A stretch of DNA of 64,000 nt from Neoceratodus forsteri (taxonomy: Eukaryota > Chordata > Ceratodontiformes > Ceratodontidae). Below the pieces are notes generated by a model. The model worked only from the letters and a program-made list of their open reading frames with translations, made no database searches and was not told where the DNA came from. Each line of letters starts with the position of its first letter. Position 1 is the stretch's first letter. Below are positions 22,663 through 33,999 of this stretch, piece after piece. The position numbers and the translations under genes were made by a program. Where the stretch lies: the NCBI GenBank assembly GCA_016271365.2, contig CM028132.1, forward strand, positions 586,775,001 through 586,839,000, given 5' to 3'.

Positions 22663-22667
22663 GGGTG

Positions 22668-23026
22668 CTGGAAATTACTGCAGTGAAGGCTCAGGAACTT
22701 CTTTGTGGCTAAGTCATCTGTACCGGCCCCTGCTACTGTCCCTCCAGACTGGTCCAAGATAGTGGGCCCTTCAATGGAGACTAATGTGGCTGTGAATGGT
22801 ATTCCTACTCGGGCTGTGCTTGACAGTGGGTCGCAAGTGATCATTGTGTTTCAGGACTGATATGACAAACACTTATCTGATGTGCCCTTATAATCCCTGG
22901 AAGGCCTACATGTGTGGGGGCTGAGTGACAAGTCTTATCCATATATACGATACGCCCACCTCTGGATGTCTTTTCCTGCAATTGTCACTGGCGTAGAGGA
23001 GCAAGTAGAGACACTGGCCCTAGTGT
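22668..23026 (+). pseudogene. Gypsy aspartic protease, degraded
   Basis: Translates to a retropepsin-like start: KIVGPSMETNVAVNG, then the active-site loop AVLDSGSQVIIV with D-S-G at 22822-22830. A stop follows about ten residues later. Retroviral proteases often have DTG or DSG here. It would mature the Gag-Pol polyprotein. The region is continuous with the downstream pol linker in a shifted frame. Confidence 0.7.
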
Positions 23027-24366
23027 GTGCCCCCAACCGGACTGTATGATGGGGTTCCACTGTTAATTGGAACAAACGCCCACATGTTTGGAAGACTAGC
23101 ACAACTCTGCCATGAGAAACAAGGGCAGCTGACTGGACAGGCCCTAAGAATTCCAGCCTTAGTAAAAAGGGCTTATGACTGGCAACAGAGACCCGATGAA
23201 GTGGACCCAGATGAGCTACTGGGGACAGTGTGGAAAAAGGAACCTGACTCCTTGGTATTGGCCTCCAATGCCCAGTGCACAATCCATGGAGAAGTCCACC
23301 TAAAGAGAAATGTAAAGAACAAAATATTAATGTTGGATGCACCAGGAGATGGAAAGTTGCCAGAGGGATTATTGGTCAATCCCAGCATCTTGCCTGCTCG
23401 TGCCCACACCTATGCGCGACAAGTAATGGTCCAGATTCAGAATGTGTCAGATCGGGAGATTCAGGTGAACAGAGGGTGCACCCTAGATACAGTACACTGC
23501 ACCGACCCTGCCGTATTGCCCAGCAACAAGTGCTCTGGCGAGAAGGAGAGAGTGACTCCGGACTTATTTGACTTTGGTGACTCCCCGTTGCCAGCTGAAT
23601 GGAAGGCTAGAAGTAGCGAGAAACTCGTTCAGAGGGACCAAGTGTTTTCATTAAAAGAATGGGATGTGGGGTGTGTCCATGGTGCAGAGCATCACATATG
23701 CCTGCATGATGAACGGCCATTTCGAGAGAGATCCTAACGTCTCCCCCCAGCAGACATAGCTGATGTGAGGAGACACCTGCAGGAAATGCTCGCTGCTGGT
23801 GTGATACAAGAATCAAGGAGCCCATATGAGTCTCCCATTGTGGTTGTGCGTAAGAATGGGTTTGTAAGAATGTGTGTTGATTATCGAACCCTGAACCGGT
23901 GGACCATCCCTGATCAATACACCATGCCCCGTATACAAGATGCCTTGGATTGTTTGAATGGGAGCAAATAGTTTTCGATATTGGATCTTCGCAGCAGATA
24001 CTACCAGATCCCGATCGCCCAGGAGGACCATAAGAAAACAGCCTTCATCAGTCCTTTGGGGTTTTTGGGGTTCTACAAATTCCTGAGAATGTCATAGGTG
24101 ATTTCAGGTGCCCCGGCCACCTTTCAGCAACTGATGGAACTTGCATTGGAAGATATGAACTTGCTGGAATGTCCAGTGTACCTAGATGATGTCATTGTGT
24201 TTGGGTGCACATTAGAGGAGCATGAGACCCAATTGTTTAAAGTCCTAGACCGATTGGAAGACTTTGGCCTCGAGCTGTCCATTGACAAGTGCCAGTTTTT
24301 TCAAACCTCCTTGAAGTATGTAGGGCACATAGTATCTGCAGAAGGGATAGAGACTGATCCCAGTAA
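23027..24366 (+). pseudogene. Gypsy reverse transcriptase (N-terminal pol), interrupted
   Basis: A 236-residue open frame (23027-23737) covers the protease C-terminal side and the linker before the polymerase. The reverse transcriptase follows: VVVRKNGFVRMCVDYRTLN (23765-23971), the palm A block FSILDLRSRYYQI just after a stop near 23969, APATFQQLMELAL (24098 on), and the catalytic YLDDVIVFG near 24180. The thumb-side KYVGHIVSAEGIETDP is reached before the hAT element cuts the frame at 24368. Two or three stops break it. The C-terminal part continues at 28209. Confidence 0.85.
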
Positions 24367-24733
24367 GTAGTGGTGGCGCTAAACCAGGGCACACCAGGGC
24401 ACATGTCCTGGTGAAAAAATGCTGTGCCCCAGTTCGTGCCCCAGTGCTCCAGCTAGTCTCAGTTGCCATCCAAGTCCGCATCTAGTGTACATGACTCGTG
24501 AGCTCTAAAAACTTTTTTATTGCATCTGCCACCTGGACTCATCTTCCCCCACGCAAGCACAGAAACGGAATACTGGATGGGGTGTTGAGTGATGTGTCAC
24601 TCTTCACTCACTCTGTTGTGGGCATTACCTGCTGGTCAGGCTGAGGAAACCATCCATGGGGGTGGTAGCATATTAATGCTACAAGCCAATTTGCTATGCA
24701 GATGAGCGTAGCATGCCTTCACTAGTGCGACTG

Positions 24734-24801
24734 GCTGAGGGGCGGGGTCAGAGCAGTGGGCTTTTTAAAAGCAGTACAACCGCCACTCACCTGTCTCAGG
24801 T
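24734..24801 (+). promoter_or_regulatory. Promoter-like cluster inside hAT element
   Basis: GAGGGGCGGGGTC (GC-box like, about 24738-24750), then GCTTTTTAAAAGC (TATA-like, about 24761-24773), then CTCAGGTATGG near 24795, which could be a splice donor. An open frame of 83 codons starts at 24802 but matches nothing I know. Spacing fits an RNA polymerase II promoter of the transposon. Pattern-based only. Confidence 0.25.
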
Positions 24802-26070
24802 ATGGTCTGGCCCCAACAGGGTAGACAGAGCAGTAGCAGCAAGCCGGAGAGGTGCAGGAAGAGGCTCCAGAGACTCATAGTAGGTTCGGTTTCCTTTGCT
24901 CTCTTTCCTCTGCAGGTTGGACACTACCTTAAAGCCAAGGACTTGGACTGTTCAGGATGTCTCAAGAAACTGACGACAGTCGTGTTACTACTCACACAAA
25001 ATAATGAGAGGAAGACCCTTGCACTTTCCACTGGACTCACTTCACGTTACTAAAGACAAGTTCCCTCCTGCACTCGCAGGAGCTCTGCAAAGTAAATTGC
25101 ACTTGTGGGGGTGCCTGCTGATGATCAAAAACAAAAATAATTCCACCCTTGAGGGAGAGAAGGGACAGGCAGCTCCCTCTGGTCTTCATGCGATCACTTC
25201 AAATCATAACTCCGAGATAGTTCTTGCAAAGATCATTTGTATGTAAAAACTATTTGTGCGAGAGTTTCAATGTGGAAAAAAAGACATCCCCAGCAGTTGG
25301 CAAGGTCCCGCATACAATAAAGAGAGGCAGAAACTTGGCCAGAAGGCAGTTAAGTTAACCCTTTTGTGTCAGTGGCTAAGCGATCTTGACTAATGTCTTT
25401 ATTACAGTTGGAACGTGGGGATTCCACGGGGTCTTATCTCCCGCTGAAGTTCAGAGCCAGTCACCTGCCCAAGCAAGAGCTCTATGGTAGCACACTGCAT
25501 TGTGGCAAGGGAGGTTGGGGGTGCAGATACTACATGCATACCTCTCAACTGTCCCACATTAGGAGGGACATCCCTCATGTTACTCCCTCAGAATCGCTCT
25601 GCTCTCATAGAAAAGGTGCTTGGATAGAGAAGGTTCAGAAAATTGGACTTCGAAGTACACAAGTACTCAAGATGTGAAGAAAAAAAAAACTTGAACAAAT
25701 AAAAAAGTAATGTTTCCACATTGTTCTGAGCTTGTAACTCAGTGTTTTATGTGTCCCATATCTTCCCACACTTGTCAGTGTCCCACAGTTTTGGGGAGAA
25801 AGGTTCACCCAACAGAGGAGAGACATTAGAGGTTCCAAGGCTGCTGTAAAAAAAAAATAGAATTTCTTTCAACTGACAGGGCATGTCAAACCTGGAGCAA
25901 AAGACTATGAGGTATAGTAACTAGTACACTAAAACTATGTAATAAAGGCAACGAATGGAACTGCAGAACTGGCCAATTGGATTAAGAAGCTAACTTAATT
26001 TTTGTATATAGTTTTGTCTGTACATAGGATATTTAACTCACTGTGTTAATATACTTTTCATTTACCATAG

Positions 26071-26500
26071 GGGTGCTACCAGTGCTGCTTCTGGCTCTTG
26101 TCCTATTCAATATATATGTTCATTAGTTACACCGGGAAATAATCCGGTGCTAAATATGTCTCTTTGGATGACAGGAAGTGCTGCAGGAGGGTGGGCAGCA
26201 TGGTGGGAGTCAGCGAAATGAGTAAGGACCTAGAAGTGAAGGAAAGAGCTATGGTCTAAAATCTGGCAATTGAAGTTTAATGCCAAGAAGTGCCAGGGTG
26301 ATGCATGTTCAGAAAAAAAAACAGCCACATCCTGCTGGATGGTAGGGGTGCAAATAGCCAAGAAGATGGAGGAACAAGACTTAGTGGTGATCATAAGTAA
26401 TACCTTCAAAAGCTCTGGTCAGTGTAGAAAAGCATATAGTAAGACATCAAGGATGCTGGGCTGTAGAGGGAGTGGGTTCAACAACAAAAGCCCTCTGTTT
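26071..26500 (+). mobile_element. CR1-like LINE fragment inside hAT element
   Basis: Translates to the palm B region (LALVLFNIYVH) and then, from 26270, to the thumb-side block (KFNAKKCQGD, SNTFKSSGQCRKAYSKTSRM, GSGFNNKSPLF). The order is that of CR1-like ORF2. Both ends are abrupt; no tail is seen. It is either a 3'-eroded copy inserted into the transposon or part of the cargo carried by it. Confidence 0.7.
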
Positions 26501-27119
26501 CAATGGTTGTTCCCTTATTTCTGTTTCGACTGGAAGACATAATCTGACCCTTTGGGTTTGTGTGAATAGGCTCAGATGGGGATGGACGATCAGCGGCAGC
26601 AGCGGTGGAGATGAGATTATGAGGAGGCAGCTTCCTTCTAGTTCAGGTGGAGCACATCGAGGATCGGTGGATTTGCGACATGCCACAGCACCTCTGAATC
26701 CGATCTGCAGCAATGAATGATTCATCTCCTTCCCTGTATTTGAAATTGTGGCTTGCATTGGAGGAGTGATAGTCGGGAGTCAGGACCAGAAGTCTGACCC
26801 AGTTACCGGAAGTCCCGGGACCAACACCGTTCGTGTACTGTAACTGGAGTGGCATGGCTTGAGAGATCATCATTGTCCCTGACCCCAGCCTGGAAAGTAG
26901 ACAGAGGAGTGTGGCAGCTAGCATTGTGTGGCACCAGATAGTCTAGAGAATTACTGAGTCCATTAGAGGTGAACTGAAAAGCAAGTACCCTAGCACAGAT
27001 TCTGCACTGCTACCACCAGCTCCTTCAGCAGCATAAGGTAAGCCCAGTCCTTTGCTCGGAGCACAACAGGGTGTCGGATGATGAGGAGACTTGGGGGGGT
27101 GTTTGGGAGAGAAAAAAGG

Positions 27120-27560
27120 AGACAAGAACTAGGCCTTACCAGAGTGAATGGTCTACATAATAAACTTTTTTCACACTGGCTGGGGGTGTGTGGAAAAGAA
27201 AAAAGGAGCACAGCTCGCCCTGACCAGGGTCTTAAAAAATAAACAGAAGAGACTGCTTCCTTCTTTTCATGCTGGCTGGCTGGCTGGCAGGGTGGGTGGG
27301 GGGCAGCTGCATGCAGCAGAACAGTTGTGATAAATGAACAAGAAGCCCCCATTTTTTTTCAGTGTGTGTGCGGGGGCAGATTTCATGACCAGGTTCTAAA
27401 TAAAATAAACAGAGGAGACTGGCCCCATTTGTGTTCACTATGGTGTGGGTGTGTGGGGGGTGTAGATTTCATCACCTGGCCCCATTTTTCACTATGGTTT
27501 GTGTGTGTGTGTGTACTGGGGGGGGACGACTCCTTGTCCCTCATGGTGGGGTAGAAATGA
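27120..27560. repeat. Degenerate tandem repeat, GT-rich
   Basis: Diverged units share the order ACCAGG(G)T-CTxAA-AATAAACAGA-GAGACT-GxCCC-TTTTxxAC-TxTGGTGTG. Clear copies lie near 27223 (ACCAGGGTCTTAAAAAATAA) and 27389 (ACCAGGTTCTAAATAAAATA), with shortened ones near 27137 and 27474. A (GT)n tract sits at 27498-27512. It lies within the hAT element. Confidence 0.5.
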
Positions 27561-28208
27561 CTAGCACACACCTTTACCTTTCACTGTTTCAACATACTAC
27601 TTTAGCAGGCACTCATGTTGCCACAAACAGCAGTTGTCTAGAGCCTACAAAGAAATTTCCCACATCAGGTGGCTGCAGACACAGCTAGGACTGGAGGCAA
27701 TAGCACAATCTTTGTACAAAATCCAAACAACTCAACTACACAGTCTCCACTTTGCCTTTGACAAAGCCAGAGTGACGAGCAAAACCCTTTGGCTGCACTT
27801 GGGAGGGTGCGTCAGGTATCGGATCGCTGACTTGGGAAGATGGGGCTGTTCTATTTTGTGTATTGGAGTTGGGGTGGGGGTGTTTTGCAGTTTCCTGGGG
27901 TAATTTAGCAGTTGATGTTGCATGGGTGGGAGACTTAGAGCCCTCTGATGTGGTTTTCTGCTTGGGCCTGAGATTTTAAGAATGGAACTCCTGTGTTCTG
28001 TTTCTTGAGTGAGGGGAGGGTTGAAATGGCCTGATGACAGGCTGGCTGCTGAAGGAGCTTCATTGTTTTTTTGGTTTTTTTTTTGTGGGGTGCAGGAATA
28101 TACATGCATGATTTAAATTCTGGTTTCTATAGGTGCCCTGGCTGCCAACTGGGTGCCCATCCAGTGCCCTGGTAACCAGCAGAAGCTGGAGCTACCACTG
28201 CCAGTAAG

Positions 28209-28992
28209 GTTGAATCACTGACTTTTTGGCCCCAGCCTCATAATTTGAAAGAACTAGAATGTTTCCTGGGATTCTGTGGCTACTACTACAGATTCATAAA
28301 AGACTATTCAAAGGTGATTCACCCGCTCTTGAATCTTATCCAGCGTTACCCTCCTACCAACCATAAATATAAAAAAGGATCAGTCAAAGAATCAGAGAAA
28401 GTGTACATCTGCACAGGTGAAATTTTTGGGCCCCGCTGGACACCCGAATGTGATGCAGCCTTTCACAAAGTCATATACCAGCTCACCCATGCCCCTATCC
28501 TCGCCTATGCTGACACCACCAAGCCCTATATGCTGCATACAGACACCAGTCTGCAGGGTCTAGGAATTGTGCTGTATCAAGCCCATGAGGATGGTTTGAG
28601 ACCAGTGGCCTTCGCCAGTAGGAGCTTGACCCTGTCGGAGTGAAACTACCCTGTGCATAAGCTGGAGTTCCTTGCGCTAAAATGGGCCATCATTGACCAG
28701 TTTCATGAATACCTCTATGGGGCAAAGATATTGGTGAAGACCGACAATAACCCATTAACCTATGTGCAGACTTCAGCTACTTTAGATGCCACTGGGCACC
28801 GGTGGCTTTCCGACTTATCAACCTATGATTATGCTGTTGAATACAGGCCAGGGCTGAACCAAATGACACCCTGTCACAAAGGCCAGTTTCCAAGATTGAT
28901 TGGGTCAGGCTGTCTGAACCTGACATCCGAGCCTTGTGCCCAAAATTTAACCAAGATGAACAGATGTCTGTGGACACTGTGGACTGTTTAGT
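28209..28992 (+). pseudogene. Gypsy RNase H and connection domain
   Basis: Resumes the pol frame cut by the hAT insertion: LKELECFLGFCGYYYRFIKD (connection, 28245 on), then RNase H with acidic residues in MLHTDTSLQGLGIVLYQ, KLEFLALKWAI and LVKTDNNPLTYV. Two frames (28245-28643 and 28653-28991) are parted by a single in-frame stop. A segment PTNHKYKKGSVKESEKVYIC inside the connection is typical of this gypsy group in vertebrates as far as I can judge. RNase H removes the RNA strand during reverse transcription. Confidence 0.85.
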
Positions 28993-30400
28993 AGATTGCT
29001 TGGGCCCTCCTGATACCTGCATACCGGCTGCCTATTGCCACTTTTCTGCTCTAGATATTAGTGCACTACCTCAGTTTGACAATGACAGCATTCAGTGGGC
29101 TCAATCTCAAGATCCTATGATTCAGCCCGCACTTCATGCCCTGTGTGTGGGGAAAGATGTGTCCAAGTTGCGTTCACCTGACTTGCAAACTGCTCTATTG
29201 TTTAAAGAAGGCCCCAGGTTGAAGCTACTCAATCAGTTGTTGTACAGAGAGACAGTAGATCATGGCAGTCAAATAGACAGGCAGCAATTCGTCCTGCCCA
29301 CGGCCTTTAAAGATTTGGTACTGAGGTCCCTCCACAATCACATGGGGCACCTTGGTATTGACAGAACTCTCAACTTGGTACGATCTCGATTCTACTGGCC
29401 CAAGATGGGGGCCGATGTTGAGCACCATGTAAAGACCTGTAGTTGATGCCTGCAAAGGAAAGCCCTGCCTCAGAGAGCTTCCCCCCCCTTGTCAATATTA
29501 TTACCAGCACCCTCATGGAACTGGTATGCATAGATTTTTTGTGTTTAGTACCTGATCAGTGGAATATTGGCAATGTGTTAGTGGTTACGAATCATTTCAC
29601 ACGTTATGCACAAGCTTTTCCAACTAAAGATCAAAAGGCCTCTACCGTGGCCAAGGTGCTAGTGGAAAACTTTTTCATCCACTATGGTGCCCTTCAACTG
29701 ATCCACTCTGACCAATGCAGAGATTTTGAAAGTCAGTTAATCAAAGAAATGCTCTTTCTCTCTCTCTATGAGGGGTGCGAAGTCATGAACCACTCCTTAT
29801 CACCTACAGGGGGACCCTCAACCAGAACGTTTTAACCGCACCCTTCTAGACATGCTGGGCACCCTCCATCCCAAAGACAAGCCTAAATGAAGCCAGCAGA
29901 TTAGCACCTTGGTCAATGCATAGAATTGCACAAAAAATGACACTACTGGGTTCTCCCCCTACCGCCTCATGTTCGGGAGGGAGGCCCGACTGCCCATTGA
30001 TGTCTGCTTTGGGGTTTCTCCAGATGGGGTCTGAGCCGAAAATTACCTACAGTATGTACAGAAACTGAAAGCTCAATTGAACCATGCCTATCAACTGGCC
30101 CAGACAATGGCTGCCAAAAGAAATCTTGCCAACAAGGAGAGGCATGATAAAAAAGTAAAGGCTCAAGAGCTTCGGCCTGGAGACCGTGTGTTGTTAAGCA
30201 ATTTGGGACTGCAGGCAAAAACAAAATTGCTGATAGGTGGCACCATCTTCCCCATGTAGTAGTTTTAAAGTTGAATAATTTACCAGTGTACCAGGTGCGC
30301 CCAGAGAATAACTCCAAAGCTGTCAAGACCATGCACCGTAACCACTTGCTACCTATTGGCCAAGTCATAATTGAGGCTGAATCATCAAAGATTGATTTCC
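28934..30400 (+). pseudogene. Gypsy integrase, degraded
   Basis: The 170-residue frame 28934-29446 carries the N-terminal zinc-binding domain (HNHMGHLGIDRTLNLV, RFYWPKMGADVEHHVKTCS; the final C-x-x-C is broken by a stop at 29444). The catalytic core is in other frames: VCIDFLCL (first D, 29443-29835), IHSDQCRDFES (second D), and DPQPERFNRTLLD (glutamate) around 29810-29850. The C-terminal domain includes ELRPGDRVLLSNLGL (30077-30259). Stops and shifts occur throughout. A second, more complete copy of the same domain is at 39346-40950. Confidence 0.85.
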
Positions 30401-31060
30401 TTGGGCCGGTGACTCATGCTGCTGCAAAAATTAGACAGAGTCAACCTACCCCAGTAGTTATAGATTTAAGGTTTCCCCTCAACAGGCCCTGAATGATAAT
30501 GACTGTCAGTCCACCTCTGACGAAAGTGAGTGTGACAATGCATATTACCCTTCCTATGAATTGAGTCAGCTGTTTTGAGGTAACCCTATGACTAATTGTG
30601 GGGATGAAGATGGGCCTTTTGGACTGCCTAACCCCCCAGCTTCATCCTTGGAGCCAATGCACCCTGAAAGTGAAGTGCAAAGTATTACGTCTGAGGTTGC
30701 GGACTCTGTGTTTTGTGGAACTGTGTGAATTGCCCGAAGAAGGGGCTGATGGTCTGAGTCTCTCTGGTGACACACCAGAACTTGAAGAACAATGTGAGAG
30801 TATTGACAGCCCCCCTTCAGTGCCGCAAAGCCTAATTGTGCCACAGCCTCCTCAAAATGAGCAACCTGGGCCTCTGTCAGAAGATAATGAGCAAAGTGTT
30901 GTGGAAACAGAGCAAGGAGCAGAAAGTGCTCCAAGTCCGGACATTCCCATCCATGCAGAGGCACCCCTCATGACTGACAAAAGCTCCAAAGTTAGTGTTG
31001 AAAGTACAGAGACTGTGGCTGCTTCCCCTAGAAAAACTGGTTGAGCTGTCAAGCCAGTAT
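30401..31060 (+). pseudogene. Post-integrase tail ORF of gypsy element
   Basis: After the integrase C-terminal domain an acidic, serine- and proline-rich frame (30598-31044, 148 codons) reads FVELCELPEEGADGLSL, PQSLIVPQPPQNEQPGP and similar. The equivalent tail is present downstream of the second integrase (40995-41342; FVELCELPKKGADGLNL), so it belongs to the element. It shows no membrane segment or signal peptide and does not look like an envelope. Function is unknown. Confidence 0.6.
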
Positions 31061-31489
31061 TGTGCTTCAGTTATGATTATCCCAGGAGGCCAGTGGATTT
31101 GTCTCTCAATGTGGTTCACAAAGGTGTTTATATTTCTCAGAGCTCGCTACCCAAACTGAGTTTAATGGACAATTCCAGGTCGATTGTTTTCCTTCTCAGT
31201 TTGGTGACCCTGCCCCATCCAGCCCCAAGTTAGGGGATAGGGAAGGGCCCCCTCCTACATTGTTTAATGTACAGGACGTTATAACATGAATCAGTATTGT
31301 GATGTCACAAGTATGTTAACCATAGTGGAATCAGTATTACCTGTAAGAAACATGCATAAACATTGTCATTATGGATATAGTATTGTGAAGTGTAGTGAAT
31401 ATGTATAGTAAAGTAATAAGTTTATGTTAACTGATGCATGATGGTACAGACTTGACGCGGACGCCAAATTTTCTCCAGGCAGGGAAGAG
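31061..31489 (+). other. Gypsy 3' untranslated region and polypurine tract
   Basis: Non-coding link between the tail ORF and the middle LTR. It ends CAGGCAGGGAAGAG immediately before TGTAACTCCCC, which fits a polypurine tract. The same layout (CAGGCTGGGAAGGG, 41684-41697) precedes the last LTR. Confidence 0.65.
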
Positions 31490-33316
31490 TGTAACTCCCC
31501 TACAAATGGGGATTCGCGAAAAGTCTTCCTTGAGCTTGCCTAAATGCTCACTGCCAGGTTGGTGTTCTGCATTTTAGCAGTTTAAATGTATTGTTAGAGA
31601 GTGCCTTTATAGCCTCTGTGTACTGTCTCTTTAAGAGTTGCCTGGATTGCAGTCATAATTAATCTGAAAGGGTGCTCTGTTAGAAGATGTGCTTGTTTGC
31701 TGATCATCTGTTAGAGTAGTAATAATATTGCAGTTTGTTCTAACCTGCCTTCTTTGCAGCATGGACAGTTCTGTTTGTTTCCATCATCTTGGTCCTGGAC
31801 TGCTGAAATGGGCCAATCAGTACATTTGGGACTGTAAAATGGTGCATACCTACAGGGGCTTGGTGGGATCAAAACTTGTAGGAATTATAGTTTTTGCATT
31901 TTGGTGCCTAAAATAACCTGGAGGAGGAGCCCTTGTTGGGACTGACAGACAGATCAGACAACCAAACCTTTTGGATCTTGGGGAAATTCCCAAGCTGCTT
32001 GCAGCTAGTTTCAGTTCTGAGTTGGGAAGTGAAGAGATAACAGCTTGAATGATTCAAGCAGCAGCCCCAGCATAGATTCACATGGGAGAACTGTGGAAAG
32101 GCCTGACTTTTGGCCTGCATGCCTGCCTGCTGTCCCTGAGAGGGAACTTGTGCCTTTTTCGCACTGAATCTGAACTTGGAGAGCAAAGTAAGCCACTGAA
32201 TTTTGACCAGGCTTCTACCTGAAGAAAACCGAAGATTTGCTGAATGCGATTGGCCTGTCTGGACTTCTAGTCACCTCTGAACTCCCGGATTGTGCAGAGA
32301 CTCTGTAATTGTGACCGGAGAGCCTTTTGCCTGGTACGGTGGAATTTCCTTACATGTGAATGTGTTGTGTGCTTATAGAGGGTCGTGATTTGGTTCCCCA
32401 CTGTGGTTTGAATTGTATTCTGCTTGCTGGAAGCTGCATTAGAATTTCCTTATGTGTAAATGTGCTGTGTGCTGCTAGTGGGTCACGATTTGGTTCCCCA
32501 CTGTGGTTTGAACTGTATTCTGCTGGCTGGAAGCCGCATCCAGCTCCATGGACTGAATCCAAAATCATCTCTATTGGGCCTGGGCCTGGGCCTTGCCACA
32601 CTGGCCCAGCCCGACTACCCGCTGCACAGAGAAAGCCATCGATGAGAGACCTGCTTGGGGATAAGCCCCCTGCTCAACACTTGAACAAGAATGATGCCTC
32701 GGTGATTCGTGTGGGCCCCACTTCTCGGGGCACTCCAGTTCAACAACCTGCAGTCTCGATTCTGTCCTGCCTGTGTCCAGTATTGGGTATCATGAGTAAA
32801 CATCAGGTTGCTCTCTGCCACAACAACTAAATCTAAAGTGCTGTCATTTGATTGTCTTGTTGTTTTTTCTTTCACAAACTGAGCCCTCCGGCTCCGGATT
32901 ACAAGTAGTGTGTCTTGTGCATGTTGCTTTCTTCCATCACAGGGCCCCAACCAGCTGCAATGTTTCTAGCTAGCCCACCATTTTCTTACCTGGGTACCCA
33001 GAGTGTGTGACTGTGTGGGGACTTAAAGTGCATGCATAACTGTTTGATTAATATAACCTTCAAGCCAATCAACCTGATTACGCCCCTTCCTTGTTCAAGT
33101 CCCCTGAATAAATCAGATCTGACTTTTTTGCTGCATTTAACCTGACTGTGGTTCGAGTTTGTGCCAAGAGTACTGTACTGTTGCTATTTACTGTGCATAA
33201 CCTTGTTTTACAGGGGGTTCCCAAGGTCGAGCCAGAGGAACCAGCCCTGGTGGTAAGTGCAAACAGTGTGGGTACTAGTATGGTGTAAAAGGGGTACTGT
33301 GAAAGTGATTATCGTC
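31490..33316 (+). repeat. Middle gypsy LTR, 3' end missing
   Basis: Starts TGTAACTCCCCTACAAATGG right after a purine tract and aligns in order with the last LTR (41698-43556), including GAATAAATCAGATC (poly-A signal, about 33104). Similarity ends at GTGAAAGTGATTATCGT (about 33315), roughly 200 bases short of the GGGGTTACA end. It carries a 100-bp internal duplication not found in the other LTRs. As the middle member of a three-LTR array it could serve both units. Confidence 0.8.
32341..32541 (+). repeat. 100-bp tandem duplication within middle LTR
   Basis: Two copies of a unit starting at GAATTTCCTTACATGTGAAT (about 32342) and GAATTTCCTTATGTGTAAAT (about 32443), each continuing through TTTGGTTCCCCACTGTGG and ending in GCTGGAAGC. 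The first and last LTRs hold one copy each (near 19107 and 42555). The copies differ at about ten positions, so the duplication is not recent. Confidence 0.8.
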
Positions 33317-33329
33317 CATCTATCATCCA

Positions 33330-33963
33330 TCTTCTTCCAAGTTGTGTACTGGGTGTGCTTTGAAACAACTGAGAAGCTGCGTGGGATATATTATATTGGA
33401 CTAAATATCTGTAACTAATCTCTCTCTCTTGCTTACATCTGAGAGAAGTTTTCCTCACTTTTACAGTGGTATTGCTTTGTGTTTAATTATTTTAGTTTTT
33501 AATTCCAGAAGGGGGTTTTCAAAACTGCTTATCTTGTCAGCATCTTCAGAAGGGCTGAAATAACTGCATATTTGATTTTCCTTTGTGGGTAACAAACCAC
33601 CAGGCTGTTTTGGGGCTGGAGAGATTTACCTGTGTCTGACTTGGATGTCTGGATTTTTCTCTGTTTGATTAGCAGGGTACTTTCTCTGTCAAATTGTTGA
33701 GGGTATCTTGCTGACAGGAAGGCACTGTCATGGCGGTGGGTGAGCTTTTAGCTGATTGTTTTGTGAGGGCACAATTTAGGCCCAACTCCTTCCACCCTCA
33801 CCCCACCACCCCTGGAAATAGTTCCTTTATACCTGAGGTTCTGACATCATTTCCTCAAGAGTGCAAAGTGCATATCACTGTCATATCCTCTCTAGCACAC
33901 TGCACTGACAATATAAGCATACACATTGTATAATATATATATTTCTATATAACCAATCACACA

Positions 33964-33999
<36 letters not shown>

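Larger units (their letters stand above)
24368..28200. mobile_element. hAT-type DNA transposon, 3.8 kb, 8-bp target duplication
   Basis: CCAGTAAG is present at 24360-24367 and again at 28201-28208, an 8-bp duplication as made by hAT transposases. The element starts TAGTGGTGGCGC; the reverse complement of its end is CAGTGGTAGCTC (9 of 12 match), which fits hAT-like CAGTGG ends. It lies between the reverse transcriptase and RNase H of the gypsy unit, and the pol reading resumes directly after it. I found no transposase (no BED finger, no hAT C-terminal dimerisation motif). A CR1 fragment and short tandem repeats fill part of it. Confidence 0.75.

Noticed and set aside
30598..31044. Envelope gene candidate after gypsy integrase
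   Set aside because: No signal peptide, no membrane segment, no Cys-pair pattern; acidic and proline-rich instead.
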